From positions 36,022,974-36,086,973 of the forward strand of contig OZ038390.1 in NCBI GenBank assembly GCA_964036045.1: a stretch of 64,000 nucleotides of DNA, read 5' to 3'. This document shows positions 37,374-49,900 of the stretch, one piece after another. Numbering within the stretch: the first letter of the stretch is position 1; the number at the start of each line of letters is the position of its first letter. Below the pieces are notes generated by a model, which saw only the letters and a program-made list of their open reading frames with translations, did no database searches and had not been told where the DNA came from. Source of the stretch: Eutreptiella sp. 'Long Island Sound 2002' (lineage: Eukaryota; Euglenozoa; Euglenophyceae; Eutreptiales; Eutreptiaceae). A program made the position numbers and the translations under genes.

Positions 37374-38635
37374 GTCTCTGCATGCATGCACTCCATCCAT
37401 GTTTATGTTCTGTGAGGGAGCGTTAGTGCATAGGGCACGCGCATGGCACGCACAGGGCTTTGTTTACGAGGGGGCTGGGCTTTTGGCTCTGAGAGCCACC
37501 CACCCAAAAAACATCTTGATCGAACATTAGGCTCAGGGAAAATCAAGTTTGAATAAGTGGCCCTTTGTGGGACCCCCCCCCCCCCTCTTCCCTGCCTGCA
37601 CATGTCACAGTGAGAGCAGTTGTAGCGTTCTCTTTCGCACACTATGGCCCATGTTGTGTGCACCCGCACACACACGCCCTTTGCACAGTAACTGCCCTTG
37701 AATAGTGAATAGTGACCCCGGGGGCAAGGGAACCATCAATATGATCAACATCCATGGCTCAAATGACAAAAAACTAAGTGTTCTGCATGGTGATGCAGTG
37801 TACAGTGTGGTGCCTTGGATGCAAGAAATTTGAAGTACACAGCACCACACCAATAACACTACCTTGTCCAACCAGCAAACGCACACAAAAAGCTCAATAT
37901 CCGACCTTCTAAGTAAATTTGCAAAACAGACACATATTCACCTGGTGCTGTTGTCAATTTCCAACGTTCAGGGGACAGTGTTGTGCTCGCCAACATTCTG
38001 GGCCCCTCAGAGCGTGGTGCTGACTACCTGCCTCAGGATGACACAGATTCTGATGTGTCATCGTTAACATCTGTTGATAGTGGTTTGCCACGCGGTTTTG
38101 AAGAAGACAGTGACAGTGCATCAGACACTGAGATTGTGTGGGCAAAGAGTGCCTGTGGTGTATAAGGACTGGCAAATGGTTTTGCCAATGGGCAATTGTA
38201 TTTCATACATGAAGTTCCTGAGGCAAATTGCTTGCCATAGGGGCTGGAGCCCCCTGCCAAACCTGCTGCCAAGCCTGCTCCCAAATCCTCAATCAAGAGT
38301 GCAGCCAGACCTGCCGCGGGGGCAGGTGGCAGCGAAGCTGCAGCCAAGCCTGCAGCTGGAGAGCCCCTTCCAGTGACCCCCTGTTGAGCATGTGCAGCTC
38401 TTCAAAGTCAAAATGCTCACGCCAGAAAAAGTGGCACACATGTGGTTCATATGCCCTCGTGTTTGCATGTTTTGCTTCGTGTCACGCGTCCCTTGGGTTC
38501 CTTCGGGGGGCGAGGGAACCGTCACTTTGGGTATGTTCCCTGGGGCTGTGAGGATACCATGCAGGCAGTTACTGTTCAAGGGGGGGGGGGGAGCTGTAAT
38601 TCGTTGCATGACCAGTGCCCCTGCCAGGCTGGGGT
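37374..38635. other. No supported gene; one acidic ORF remnant
   Basis: From about 37920 to 38165 one frame reads ...VVNFQRSGDSVVLANILGPS... then an Asp/Ser-rich stretch and a stop. It looks like a decayed protein end, possibly from a mobile element, but was not identified. A C run lies at 37572-37585. Confidence 0.4.
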
Positions 38636-40155
38636 TGTGGCATTTTGTCAGACTCTCTGTGTCTATGTCTGATGATGCAACCAAATCCCTCTTCTGGACA
38701 CCCGTAGAAGGTAAAAATGTTTGCCCACCCTACTTGCCGCCGGAATACCTGATTTGTGCCATGTTTCTGATGCTGGTGCACGGCATGCTGTGGTCGCTTT
38801 TGCAGTAGTGTGCATTGTTGCTGCCCTTTGGAATGGTGCGCAGCGGTGTTACATGGCATGCTGCAGGCTGGCCATCTGCAGGGACGTTGCCAGTGCCACA
38901 ACGTCCATTGTTTGAATGTTTTGCCCTCCACCCCCTCGACACTCCCTCGACAGACACTCGAGCCGCCCTCGGAACCATTCTACAGATTTCTGCTTCCAGG
39001 TTGCACACAGGCTACACTAGGAAAATATGTTGTTCACGTGTTTTGTGAACAGGGTTCCGGCCATATTACAGAATTGCATGTTCACCTTCGAATAGCCGCC
39101 CCTCCCCCCCAACAATGTTGTAGCGATGACCATACGCCTGTGACACAGGGGTATATGCGAGCTCAGTATCTGTTGCTTCATGGTCCCCAACGATGTACAA
39201 CTGTGGAGGTCATTTGTTAGGCTTGGGGTCTGCGCCAAGTTTGAGCATGCTTCATGCAGCAGAGTAAACCCCCCCCTCCCCCCTGTATAGTATGAAGTAC
39301 TGGATTGGGAGGTGGGAAAAGGCTCTGGGGGGTGGGGGGGGGACTGTTGTTGCTTTACAGCCTGTGCCTTGTGCGGTAACGGCTAGCACTCGACATCCGC
39401 ATCCCACAGCGGGGGGGGGGGGGGGGCGGGGTTAGGAAAGGGGCTCCTGTGACAGAGCCCTTCTAAAGTGGTAGCCCGAGGATTCATCCTGTCTTAGAAT
39501 GAAGAAGGGTCGCAGAAAAGTTTCCCAATGATATTTATGACATGATTTATGATATTTATGATATTTACCTCAAAAGGTTGTGGTGATCACTTTGAGGGAA
39601 ATATATTGAACTTGACACATCTGAGGCTCCGGTCATTTCAGCCACCCCAGGGCAGGGGTCTGAAAAAGTGGCCCAAAGACCCAACGCCCCCCCAGCAAAC
39701 CTCTCCGCCTTGGCACAGAGGCATGTTGCAGGCGAAAAGATGGAGTGGCTCCTCAGTCTGTACGCCTCCCCCCCCCCCCCCTCTGTACGCCACGGCCCCG
39801 ATTCAAGCCTGTTCAATCAGCACACAGGTTGTGGGTTTTTGTCAGACTCTCTGTGTACATGTATGATGATGCAACCGAAGCTCACTTCTGGAGGGGATGC
39901 TGCAACACCCGCAGAAGGTTTAAAATGTTTGCCTATTGCCAACCCTATTTGCCGCCGGAGTACCTGATTTGTGCCATGTTTGTGATGCTGGTGTGCTGTG
40001 GCCCCTTTTGCAGTAGTGTGCATCGCTGCTTCCCTTTGGAATGGTGTGCAGCGGTGTTACATGGCATGCTGCAGGCTGTCCTTAACGGGGAAAAAAAAAC
40101 TGTTCCGGAACATGGTTTTTTCAAAAACGACCGTGTGTAGCTCATATGTTCAACC

Positions 40156-40315
40156 ATGGTTGGTGGCGATTGGCGGTTGGCGGCTGGTGGAGATTGCCGG
40201 TTGGCGGTTGGCGGTTGGTGGTTGGTGGCGGTTGGCGGCGGTAGGCGGCGGTTGGCGGCAGTTGGCAGTTGGAGATGGGTGGTTTGCGGCGATTGGCAGC
40301 GGTTGACGGTTGGCC
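40156..40315 (+). repeat. GGTTGGCGG minisatellite
   Basis: About 160 bp of GGTTGGC/GGCGGTT-type units with G doublets and triplets at short spacing. The plus strand could form two-tier G-quadruplexes. It lies between A' and B' of the duplicated block. Confidence 0.8.
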
Positions 40316-40934
40316 CCTTAAGGACCATCTTAAATCTGGCCCCTTAAGGACCATCGTGCTGGTCATCTGGAGGGACGTAATGGTACTGGCTTTGTCTGAA
40401 TGTTTTGCCCTCCACCCCCTCGACACCCCCTCGACAATACTCGATACGCCCTCGACATATTTCTGTAGAGTATAAGATTTCTGCTTCCAGGTTGCACACA
40501 GGCTACACCAGGAAAATATGTTGTTCACGTTTTTTGTGAACAGGATTCCGGCCATATTACAGAATTGCATGTTCACCTTCGAATAGCCGCCCCTCCCCCC
40601 CAACAATGTTGTAGCGATGACCATATGCCTGTGACACAGGGGTATATGTGAGCTCAGTATCTGTTGCTTCATGGTCCCCAACGATGTACAACTGTGGAGG
40701 TCATTTGTTAGGCTTGGGGTCTGCGCCAAGTTTGAGCATGCTTCATGCAGCAGAGTAAACCCCCCCCTCCCCCCTGTATAGTATGAAGTACTGGATTGGG
40801 AGGTGGGAAAAGGCTCTGGGGGGTGGGGGGGGCTGTTGTTGCTTTACAGCCTGTGCCTTGTGCGGTAACGGCTAGCACTCGACATCCGCATCCCACAGCG
40901 GGGGGGGGGGGGGCGGGGTTAGGAAAGGGGGTGA

Positions 40935-41172
40935 CTGAAATGAACGGAGCCTCAGATGTTTCAAGTTCAATATATTTCCCTCAAAGTGATCACCACAACA
41001 TTTTGAGGAAAATATCATTGGGAAACTTTTCTCCGACCCTTCTTCATTCTAAGACAGTCGGAGAAAAGGGTCGGAGAAAAGTTTCCCAATGATATTTTCC
41101 TCAAAATGTTGTGGTGATCACTTTGAGGGAAATATATTGAACTTGACACATCTGAGGCTCCGGTCATTTCAG
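40935..41172. repeat. Foldback: 107-bp inverted arms with 24-bp spacer
   Basis: Arms 40935-41041 and 41066-41172 are reverse complements with two mismatches (TTT/GTG context near 40962 and AACG/ACCG near 40945). The right arm is the start of block C'; the left arm is an inverted partial copy of the same DNA. The single-arm original is at about 39507-39640, where the sequence near its start is changed by an ATTTATGA repeat. Confidence 0.92.
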
Positions 41173-41699
41173 CCACCCCAGGGCAGGGGTCTGAAAAAGT
41201 GGCCCAAAGACCCAACGCCCCCCAGCAAACCTCTCCCCCTTGGCACAGAGGCATGTTGCAGGCGAAAAGATGGAGTGGCTCCTCAGTGTGTACGCCTCCC
41301 CCCCCCCCCTGTACGCCACGGCCCCGATTCAAGCCTGTTCAACCAGCACACAGAACCAGCACCATCACAGGCAGGGGTCAGCAGAGCCGTTGCCTTTGCC
41401 CGAGCCAGGGAGGTCAAAGAGCGGGCTGGTGCATGCTGTTGCACGCCTCATTTTTTCATGTTTGCATGCGAGGCAAACCCTGTGCATACCACCAAGTGCC
41501 GTTGTGTGGGTGCTTCATGTTTTCATGTTTGCATGCGAGACAAACCATGTGCACATCCCCAAGTGCTGTTCTGTGGATGTGGATTGGACTGAGATTGCAG
41601 TGAAGGCCATGGGAAGGCAGGCACGGCTGCAGCACTGTAGTGGTTGGATTGCTTTGTCTTGTTCCTGCCTACTTGTTATTCTGTGCCACTTTCTTGAGC

Positions 41700-43669
41700 A
41701 AAACCAGAGTTTTGATGATCAAAAAAGTGAGAGAACACCAAAGCAGAAATCAAAGGGCACCAGGGATTCAAAGCTGGCTCAAGTGCGCTCTACCCGTGGG
41801 TCGTCTCTGTCTACCATAGACGTTGACACGGGTGCACTTTACACATCGTACAAGTACCTGGGTGTATACTTCTTCCCTAATCCAGCCCCTGCCCCTGACG
41901 AGGCATTACAATATCTTACCAACACCACGCGCGCCTTCTTCGCCCGCCTCGCTCCTCTCAACCTGACTTTGTCGGAGCTGACTTCCCCAGTTAACTGCCA
42001 GCTAATACCAACACAGTGTACAGGCTCATGGTGACCACCCTAGCAGATGAGTGCCTCCTCAAGGTGCACAACCTTATTTGGAACCTCCTCTAGAGCCATG
42101 GGAAAGTTCCCCGCAACACTTCCGTCAAGGACATCTCCCAGTCAAGACGAATGGGCGGCTACAATCTAATGGCTACAGTCTAACGCACTTCATGCTCGCG
42201 TACCATTCACAAACCTTCAATTACGGCATCCGGTATATGCTAGACAAAGGGGCAGCTCAAACCCGCCGGCATGTGGCTGCCACCTTGCCGGCCCCTCGAA
42301 CCCCCTCCAAGACACGTGGAGGCCACGGTGAACCCGTGCCCCTGCGACACATCGTAGGATGCAGAATTTTGGGCACTAGTGCAGGCCCTCCGCGACTTGA
42401 TCAAGCACAAATTTAGAGGATATGCCTTTTTCTGCATTGACAACCACGTAGTGATGCTTGCGTCCGCCATAGTTGATGGCACTCACCATACCCTCCCTTC
42501 GAACCACATCCACGGCACGTGGTCTGAGTCACCGCACGACCTGAACTTTGCCATTCGTTTTACGTGGCGACCATTGCGGATAAAAGCTCATGCTGGATTC
42601 TACGGCAACGAGCTAGCGGATGTTTTTGCCAAGTGGGCGGTGCTGGCCCTCCGGGTCACCCACGAGCACTTTGCGCCACCTGACCCAGGCACTGACCTAT
42701 TGGGGCCTGCCATTCCATCACAAGTGTGGGATGGCGTTTAGAAGGAGACTCCTACCGCGCCACCTACACTTCACCATCCACCACACAAATTGTCCATCCA
42801 TTGGTGTGCTACATACGCCTCGTTCAGCTCATTTGCCTCCAAATGAACCTTACGGGTCATAAGGCATAAAGGACCGAGCCCCGTTCTTTGACACGTCCCC
42901 GAGACAGTGCAATCTTTGCAATACTCCACACCCCATGGACTCAATTTCGCGCCTAGCCTACTGCTCTCTTTTTACCACCTGCTACACCCAGCTAATCAGT
43001 AGATGGGATGTTGAGTCTGTGCCCACCATCCTCCAATGGTTCCAAACGTGCCCAATGTGGGAGCAACGCTTGTTCGTATGGTCCCCGGTTCCATTGTCTC
43101 TGCGAGACGCATTAGTCGCATCTCACCACCCCACCGACGCGGCGGCGGCCATGGGGATGATCTATAAAGCCATGCCATTACGGAGGAAACGGCTCACCAC
43201 GGCTATCACGGCTACTTTGACCACCTCCCCCCCCCCCCCCCTAGGTGCAGCCCTCGGGCCCAACTCTTTTTTAATAGAACACGGCAGTTTTAGCACTTTG
43301 TACTCCCCCACAGCCCATGTTGTTGGGCCCGGCCAAATCAGTCTTCTACGTGCTACCGTGTCCCAAGTTCTTTCGCGACGGGCCTTTACAAAGCACAAGC
43401 ACCGTTGCTTGGACAACAGGTCGCGGGCCCACTTTTCAACCCAGCCTTTGCATTCCGTTATCAGATCTTTTTTCACCCCCCCCGCCACCCCATCCCCCAG
43501 AACCCTAGACGGCACCATCTTTTCTTCCCATCCCACCGTCGCGACCCCTCATCCTAGACCCCCCCTGGACGCCCCCCCCCCTTTTTCTTCTCGCTCCCAA
43601 CTTCACGTAGCACTAATCATCGGTCGTAGTCCCGCATCTCCGTCCCCGGATTGGTCGTCCCGATCTTGA
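41700..43669 (+). pseudogene. Decayed LINE: RT end, RNase H and zinc knuckle
   Basis: The frame ending at 42034 has TSYKYLGVYFFPNPAPAPDEA...ARLAPLNLTLSELTSPVN, typical of the region after the LINE RT palm. It continues in another frame (VYRLMVTTLADECLLKVHNLIWNLL) to a stop near 42090. 42379-42741 has the RNase H end (IRFTWRPLRIKAHAGFYGNELADVFAKW). At 42916-42970 CNLCNTPHPMDSISRLAYC resembles the LINE C-terminal zinc knuckle with its His changed to Arg. Several frameshifts and stops make it non-functional. Confidence 0.7.
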
Positions 43670-43670
43670 T

Positions 43671-45544
43671 CCACCTCCAGAAACGGAAGCTCCGTCAGCC
43701 GCTCTTCGGAGAAGTTGCCGCGGGACCACGGGTCGCACGCCCCACGAGGGCCTTCGCGCAGCCTGCCTAGTTGGCCCCAGCCTACGCGCCAGCACTATTG
43801 CTCGCTTTTCGCCCCAGTGTATTTGTCGATGTCAATGCAGCCGACGATGATTGCAGTCCTGCCTGTCATGGCGATGCCTGCCCCGATGTAGAATGGGCCT
43901 CCACGGCGCCACCATGCCACAGGGCCGTCTGATCGGACCAGGGTTCGGGAGAATCAGCGTTTACGTCGCAAAATACGTCGCCCAGGAGCTTAAGCGCACA
44001 CTCACGTCTTGCATGGGCAACATGCAGAGGGCCAAGCGGCTGAAGGTCAGCGCCGGTCGCCGGGTCGCCGAAGTAACTGACTTGGGTGAGCACAACACGG
44101 TCCGTCGCGATCGGAAATGGCTTGCAGCATCCGCACCAAAGCCGCACCAAGCTCCATAGCGGATCTGTCCCGGGTCACTGTCGGTATGCTTGGTGAAGGA
44201 CCAACACGACACGACGACCAAGTCCGGCTGTTACGCGGACAGCCCCCCTCGCCTTTTGCCCCAGTAGCCCCTGCACTACGGTCTCAGCGGTCATCCACCC
44301 CCCCCAAGCCATCAAAGTTTCGGCGCTTTTCCCCCTGCAGCACTAGTCCTCTTCTCGCCACATGACCACTCGCCACTAAGACTTCCGCCTTGTTGTTTCG
44401 GGCGCTCGATTGCCCCCTGTGCAGCTCTCCGGAACACCTGCCTGCCAGCAACGGCCGGCAGTGACCCCGACATCGGCTGCAGGATGGGCCCAGTGGAAAC
44501 AACCACTGGAGACATTCTGGCGCATTAGCAGCCTGCTCGAGGTCCACTTGGAATGAACGGTGGGGGTGTTAGCCTGGCGTTGAGCGGCCTGCTGCCTTGA
44601 TGAGCTACGCCCGCCATCATCAACCCCGGCCCCCTTCACTCCAATATTTACCCTTTCCGCCGCAGGGCTTTTCTTCGCTTCTTGTTCACATACACATGAA
44701 AGAGCACGCAACCCGCGACCCGGGACGCGCAGACGGGTTTTCACGGGTCCAAGTTCGGGATCCATTGTACTTAACTTTCCGTGGCCGACCTCCGGCACTT
44801 CACCTACTTCTCCAACGCCCGAGCAGCTGTCGTCCCCTGCTTCTAGCACAGCTTCGGCATCCTTCGCACTGATGGCGCCACCGACCCAAGCACATCTACA
44901 CAGAAGATGCGCAGCAGTTCAGGTACTTCGCGTACGACACCCACGGGGCTATTTCCCTTTGCTTCTAGCACGCTCGCAACATCTCCCTCATCGACGAAAG
45001 CTCCGACCCACAGACCTCACGCGGGCACAACGCAACGGTAGTGGACGCACTAGCGATGACCCCCAGATGACATACCGTTTTCCGCTTTGGACATGTTCTT
45101 TGCATCATTTTCATAATCGAGGGCACCGACAAAGGCGTCCCAACGCAGCGGGCGCACAGCGGACAATAGGCACGTCGGATACCACGTTTGGTGGGGCTAA
45201 GTCAACCGTTGCGGCAGCTCCTTGGAGGTCACTTTCTATACGGACATCCTCAATACCGAGCCACGGAGCCTAGGCTGCGACAAATGTAAGATTGCACTTC
45301 GCCTAGGAGGAACACGTTGCAATTCTTTGCTGCCGAGCCTCGAGTTTCAAGCTCGGGAGCAGGGTGAGGACGATTCTGCAGCCTCGGTAGCGCCCCCACA
45401 TTTTGCGGCACGTTCTAACTGCAGCCACGATGCAATCCTAGCATCCAAAAATCACAACTAATCCTTCATTGCAACGAGTTCTGCCTGCAGCCCGAGCAAT
45501 CTTCTGACGTCTACGTGACCACAAGTTCTGCCTGTAGCCCCAGC
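43671..45544. other. No supported gene
   Basis: C-rich and CA-rich DNA with many short open frames on both strands and no recognisable motif. Confidence 0.5.
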
Positions 45545-45910
45545 CATTTTCATCGAATGTGCCTCACAAGTCACAAACCTGCATGCCTCTCAGATCTCCC
45601 TAGCTTTAAGATTCATAAATTCATGAATTCCCCATTATGATCAATGCGTGCCCAGATTCATGTATGGCATTCATCCAATGTTCGTCAGACGTCACAAGCT
45701 TGCATGTTCTTTCAATCTTCGCAGATTTCAGATTCGTAACTTCAAGAAATACGAATTGGTCATCAACAGGTGTCTGGATTAGTGTGTGGCGTTCATCCAA
45801 TGTTCCTCAAAGCTCACAAGCTTGCATGTTCGTTTGATCCTCCCAGATTTTAGATTCATAAAACCAGGATTTTCCGATTGTGATCTACGGGTATGGAAGT
45901 CATTCGATAA
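45545..45910 (+). repeat. Three degenerate ~120-bp tandem repeats
   Basis: CATTCATCCAATGTTC-TCA recurs at about 45669 and 45790, with a related form near 45550 (TTTTCATCGAATGTGCCTCA). Each is followed by CACAAGCTTGCATG-TC and AGATTT-AGATTC. Confidence 0.75.
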
Positions 45911-46249
45911 TGCTCACAAGTTTCACGCCCGCGTGGTCATCATGTGTTTCAAAATCATCAATTTAGGAAATGTCATGTACTTGGCGACCAAGTACATGGA
46001 AAAATACGTGGAGTTGGTATAACTGCCCTCTTTGCATGCACTTACACACGGGGCATATCATTGGAAATACCGGAAGCGTGCATACCATATTGTGTGCTTG
46101 CACACCAGAAATCAGCCTTACAAAATGAGATCGATTTCAAAACCAAGCACTTGCATGCGAGTTCAACGACCAACGTTATATAAGAATATAGGCAAACTTT
46201 GGTCCTAGGGTACTGGGTTGGGTATATAAGGCTTGGGTAGGGTTGTAGG

Positions 46250-46965
46250 GCATATATGGGGTCATTTCATGTGCCCATTTGGCGGGTGTACCATTCCAAG
46301 ACAATCTCGACAATGGACCCCATATTAGTTGGAGCCCTTCTTCCCAACAGAAATCAACACTCGAAAAACCTTACCCTTCGCCAAATGATCCATGGACAAC
46401 GCACCCAAAGCGATGCGGTGCGGGCAAGGTGTGTTATTTGCAATTTTCCATTTTTTCATGTGCACACTTGGAGAGCAGCGCAGGCAACCTTCCCATGCAC
46501 CCCAAGTGGAGCCCCAGGGTCGAATCAAAGGTCAGTCGTGTCAAGACAAAGTATGTAAAGGGAATTGCCGGCTACTAAATCCAAGCCCGAGATATTGCAC
46601 TATATGTGTGGGGATTTCAAGTCAATTTTTCATGTGTTTTCATCAATTTTACCATTTTTGGCCGTCATGATGTCAAGTGGCGATCTTGTATCTCCATGTT
46701 GCGCTCAGTTGACATCATGACTCAAGTATAGTATGAAGGTATATACTTCGGTGCCCAACATATCTTGGAGGGCACCAATAACTCGTCTTGCACCGCGCAC
46801 ATCAAGGTCATCTTGCGGGCAATTTGGGTGAATCCCAAATCATGGGCAACCCTGCCGTTCCCAAATCCAGGGGGGTTTGGTCGACGCCCAAACAGCATGT
46901 TGGACACATAGGACAAAGAAAAACACCATGTGGCTCCGTTTTCAGGGTGTTGTTTCATTATAAAA
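46250..46965 (-). repeat. Old LTR fragment, inverted relative to the 52-kb LTR
   Basis: Reverse-complement similarity to about 53400-54085 of the chromovirus LTR. Shared landmarks are GCCCATTTGGCGGGT (46275-46289), CCCAAAGCGATGCG (46410-46423), GCAATTTTCCAT (46440-46451) and CAACATGTTGGAC/GGCGTC-type blocks near 46890. Divergence is high, so this is an old copy. Confidence 0.7.
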
Positions 46966-49900
46966 ATTGCAAAAAGATTCATAAAAACTTTCAAGTCTAA
47001 AGGCTTTAGCTAAACAAAGACGCGAAGCATAGTGTCAATGGATCACATAAATGCCAAACCAATATCGTGTGTGACTCGTAGTTCATTGTTCACCATCGTA
47101 GCTTGCACAAGATACTATGTACATCTCATGTGGCACAAGCTTCTTACTACTCGTCTCCCACAAGGTTCACATCGTACCTTCAACACGCAAACTACTCCTA
47201 GTCCTAATCCCCATGCACCTTAACACCTCATGGCTGCAAAGAGAAAGGTAGGATGTGGTGTGATAAACTACACTCATGTATGCAAATGTGATATGCACTG
47301 AGATACGTGAAAGAAAGCATAATCACGGGGAAAGACGGCGAATATGTACAGACACATGCGAGACGTCCCTTTAATCTGGCGACAGTAACAATGACAATCC
47401 TTCTCTTTATATCAGCTCAGGGACAAATCCGTCAGAACTATTTACGGGGAAACGACAACTTGTCTCTTCATCAAATCTTTTAATGAAAAATGACGACACA
47501 CGTCAATTCTCCCAGATCGCGGTCTTCAGCCCGGCGATCTGCAGTACACACTCCTCCTCACAGAGTTATGGACAAACTACAATCAGTAATCAATCGGCAT
47601 CTGAAGTAGGCGCACCCTTAAGGAAAATGTGTTTTTTCTTACTCCCCCCCAGACCTCTCATCGAAACTGTGGGTCTCTTAGGGGGGCGCCTTCCCCATCA
47701 GGACTCACAAAATGCAGTCTATCAGGTGGGGTGCGGAGGACCCCCCCCCCAATCGGACTTCTGTAAGCTGTAGCATTTCTGTACGGAAATGAAGTGACAA
47801 TAGCAACTAGCTTTAACTGTCCCCAGAACGAGCACTCGGATCTCCAATGGTAGTCTCACACCATCTCGGCACCCTGGGTGCCAATGGAAACCTGGAACCC
47901 TCTACCAAAACAAGGACCTTGGTCAGGCTCACCATCAGTCTGTGGGTGTGCAAACATGATCCCAGCAACTGATATCATTGGAGCTGTCTGCACTATGCAT
48001 TGCAGGGACAATGTGGAAACCAGAGGAAACACAGACATGCAAGGGTAAAGGAAATGGTTGACTTCAGAGTTATCGCTTCTGTTGCAGAAAGTTAAACTTC
48101 CTGCACCATGAGTCACCCCGCATAACCGGACACCAAGTGACCTAACATTCAAACCACCACGTTGAACCTCATCCAGATAAAGGATCAGAGAGAAGGGAAG
48201 AGCAGAGGAAGGTTGTATGTATGTGTGCTGATGCTTGTTAACACAGTGATAGTATCGAGGTAGCAGGTTGCCAATGTTTCTCCTTCACCACAATTGAAGC
48301 AACACTGTCAAATTTACAGTACCAGGCAAATTTGCCATAAAAAAAACTTCTTTTCAGTAGCACCAACGGACATGGGTCGAATTTGACCACAAAAACGTTT
48401 AGGAGTCTGTGGACAGAGTGAGCACTGGTCTTAGACCCGCTTGACCTCGCATCGCCATCACGCATGGTACAGTGAACATGTAACTTCACCACATAGTGAC
48501 CAAGCATTGCAATCCTCCCTGGCGTGCCCGAGGAAGGCAATAGGGAAGAGGATAGATCTGATATGATAGACCCTGTCTGACTCAGAGTGTACTCCTGACT
48601 CACTTCTGCTAGACCGGCGGGTGGAAATCAGTAACTCTTGTTCATGACTGACAATACATCGGGAATGGTCCACCGCTCTCGTTACAAAAAAAAAGCAGCA
48701 GCTTCCTGATTCTACTGCCAAATGACACCACTTTCACCTGAAAAGGTAACAAGGAGCAGGGGTTACACTGACACGCACAGGGTGGTTCCATTCAGGATAC
48801 ATGGCACCCTCACTCAAGTGAAAAGAGACCATACTCCCCCACCAGGCGTCCCTGATATTAGGGCAAAAGAGCATTTTTCTCCCTAAGTGAAAATTCCCGG
48901 TCAGTTTTTCCTCCCTGACTTTTCAGTCCTTGTCCGTCTCAATTTCAATCCTGCATGGACCGTCTCAAAGGGATTGCGGCTACAGGTCTCCTGCGGTACC
49001 CCACCTTCCTTTTCCGGTCCCGGCACACAGTCAAGGCTGACAACTGGGTTTCCTACTCCGGAAGGTTGGGCTCGCTGTAGTGGCCCTCTGGTGGATTCCG
49101 GACCCTGGGTACCCCGGTACAGTTCAGTGGTCTTCGTGTAACTTGAACCGTAGTTAGGTACCCCCGAGAGGTCACATTTTAACTTGGGGACGATAAAAAC
49201 CCTGTTTAAACTGGCCAAGTAAGAAAATCTGTATCTGTAGTGGCATTCAGAGTCTGATGACTGACTGAGGCTGGAACAGAAAAGCACACATTGACTACTC
49301 CTCCAGAGGTCCGATGTGTACTTGGAGAGGTGACATTTCATATTGAAGCGGTACCCAGAACCTATGGCCGATGGCCCAGAGGCCTGTGAGCCGTCACACC
49401 CGTGCGGAAGCCGTTGACACCGGCTGTCAGTGGAATATCCCTGTTCTCTGATCCGCGAAATCTGGAATCCGGTTTCTAACCATTAAATCGATGTAGAATT
49501 AACATAATTTTATTGTCTTGGTCGATTTTCGGTCAGAAATCGGTGAAATACCCGATTTCTACCGCGATGTCTAATTGTCGTGAAATCGCCGCCTGTTGTC
49601 GCCTGTTCGCGCGCTTTCGTCGCTTCTCCGTGGTGAGTTTTGTGAGGGATTTTTCTCGAGTACCTTTGAGGTTCTAAGAGAACTTAAGGGCTGGATCTGG
49701 AGGACTTTTCTTGTACTTTCATCTGGTGTGCTCACCAGAATTTTTCGCCGTTGCGTCTGAGAGAAAATCAGCGCGCAAGCTTTTCCGTCAATTGCTCGAA
49801 CTCATGGTTCTCAAGTACCATGAGTTTGGACGGAACCCTACATTCCCCCCCTATGCCTTTCATCCATGGCCCTTTTACGTGGGCATATTACTTTGTATAG

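Larger units (their letters stand above)
38636..41355. repeat. ~1.2-kb block duplicated in tandem, second copy interrupted
   Basis: Blocks A (38640-38930), B (38915-39440) and C (39483-39830) recur in order as A' (39838-40080), B' (40395-40925) and C' (41066-41355). Copy 2 has gained a GGTTGGC minisatellite between A' and B', and a foldback between B' and C'. Landmarks: TGTCAGACTCTCTGTGT (A), GCCCTCCACCCCCTCGACAC (B), TTGTGGTGATCACTTTGAGG (C). No gene. Confidence 0.85.

Noticed and set aside
43851-45273. Several 80-157-codon ORFs on both strands
   Set aside because: No motif, no partner exons, C-rich composition; nothing distinguishes them from chance.
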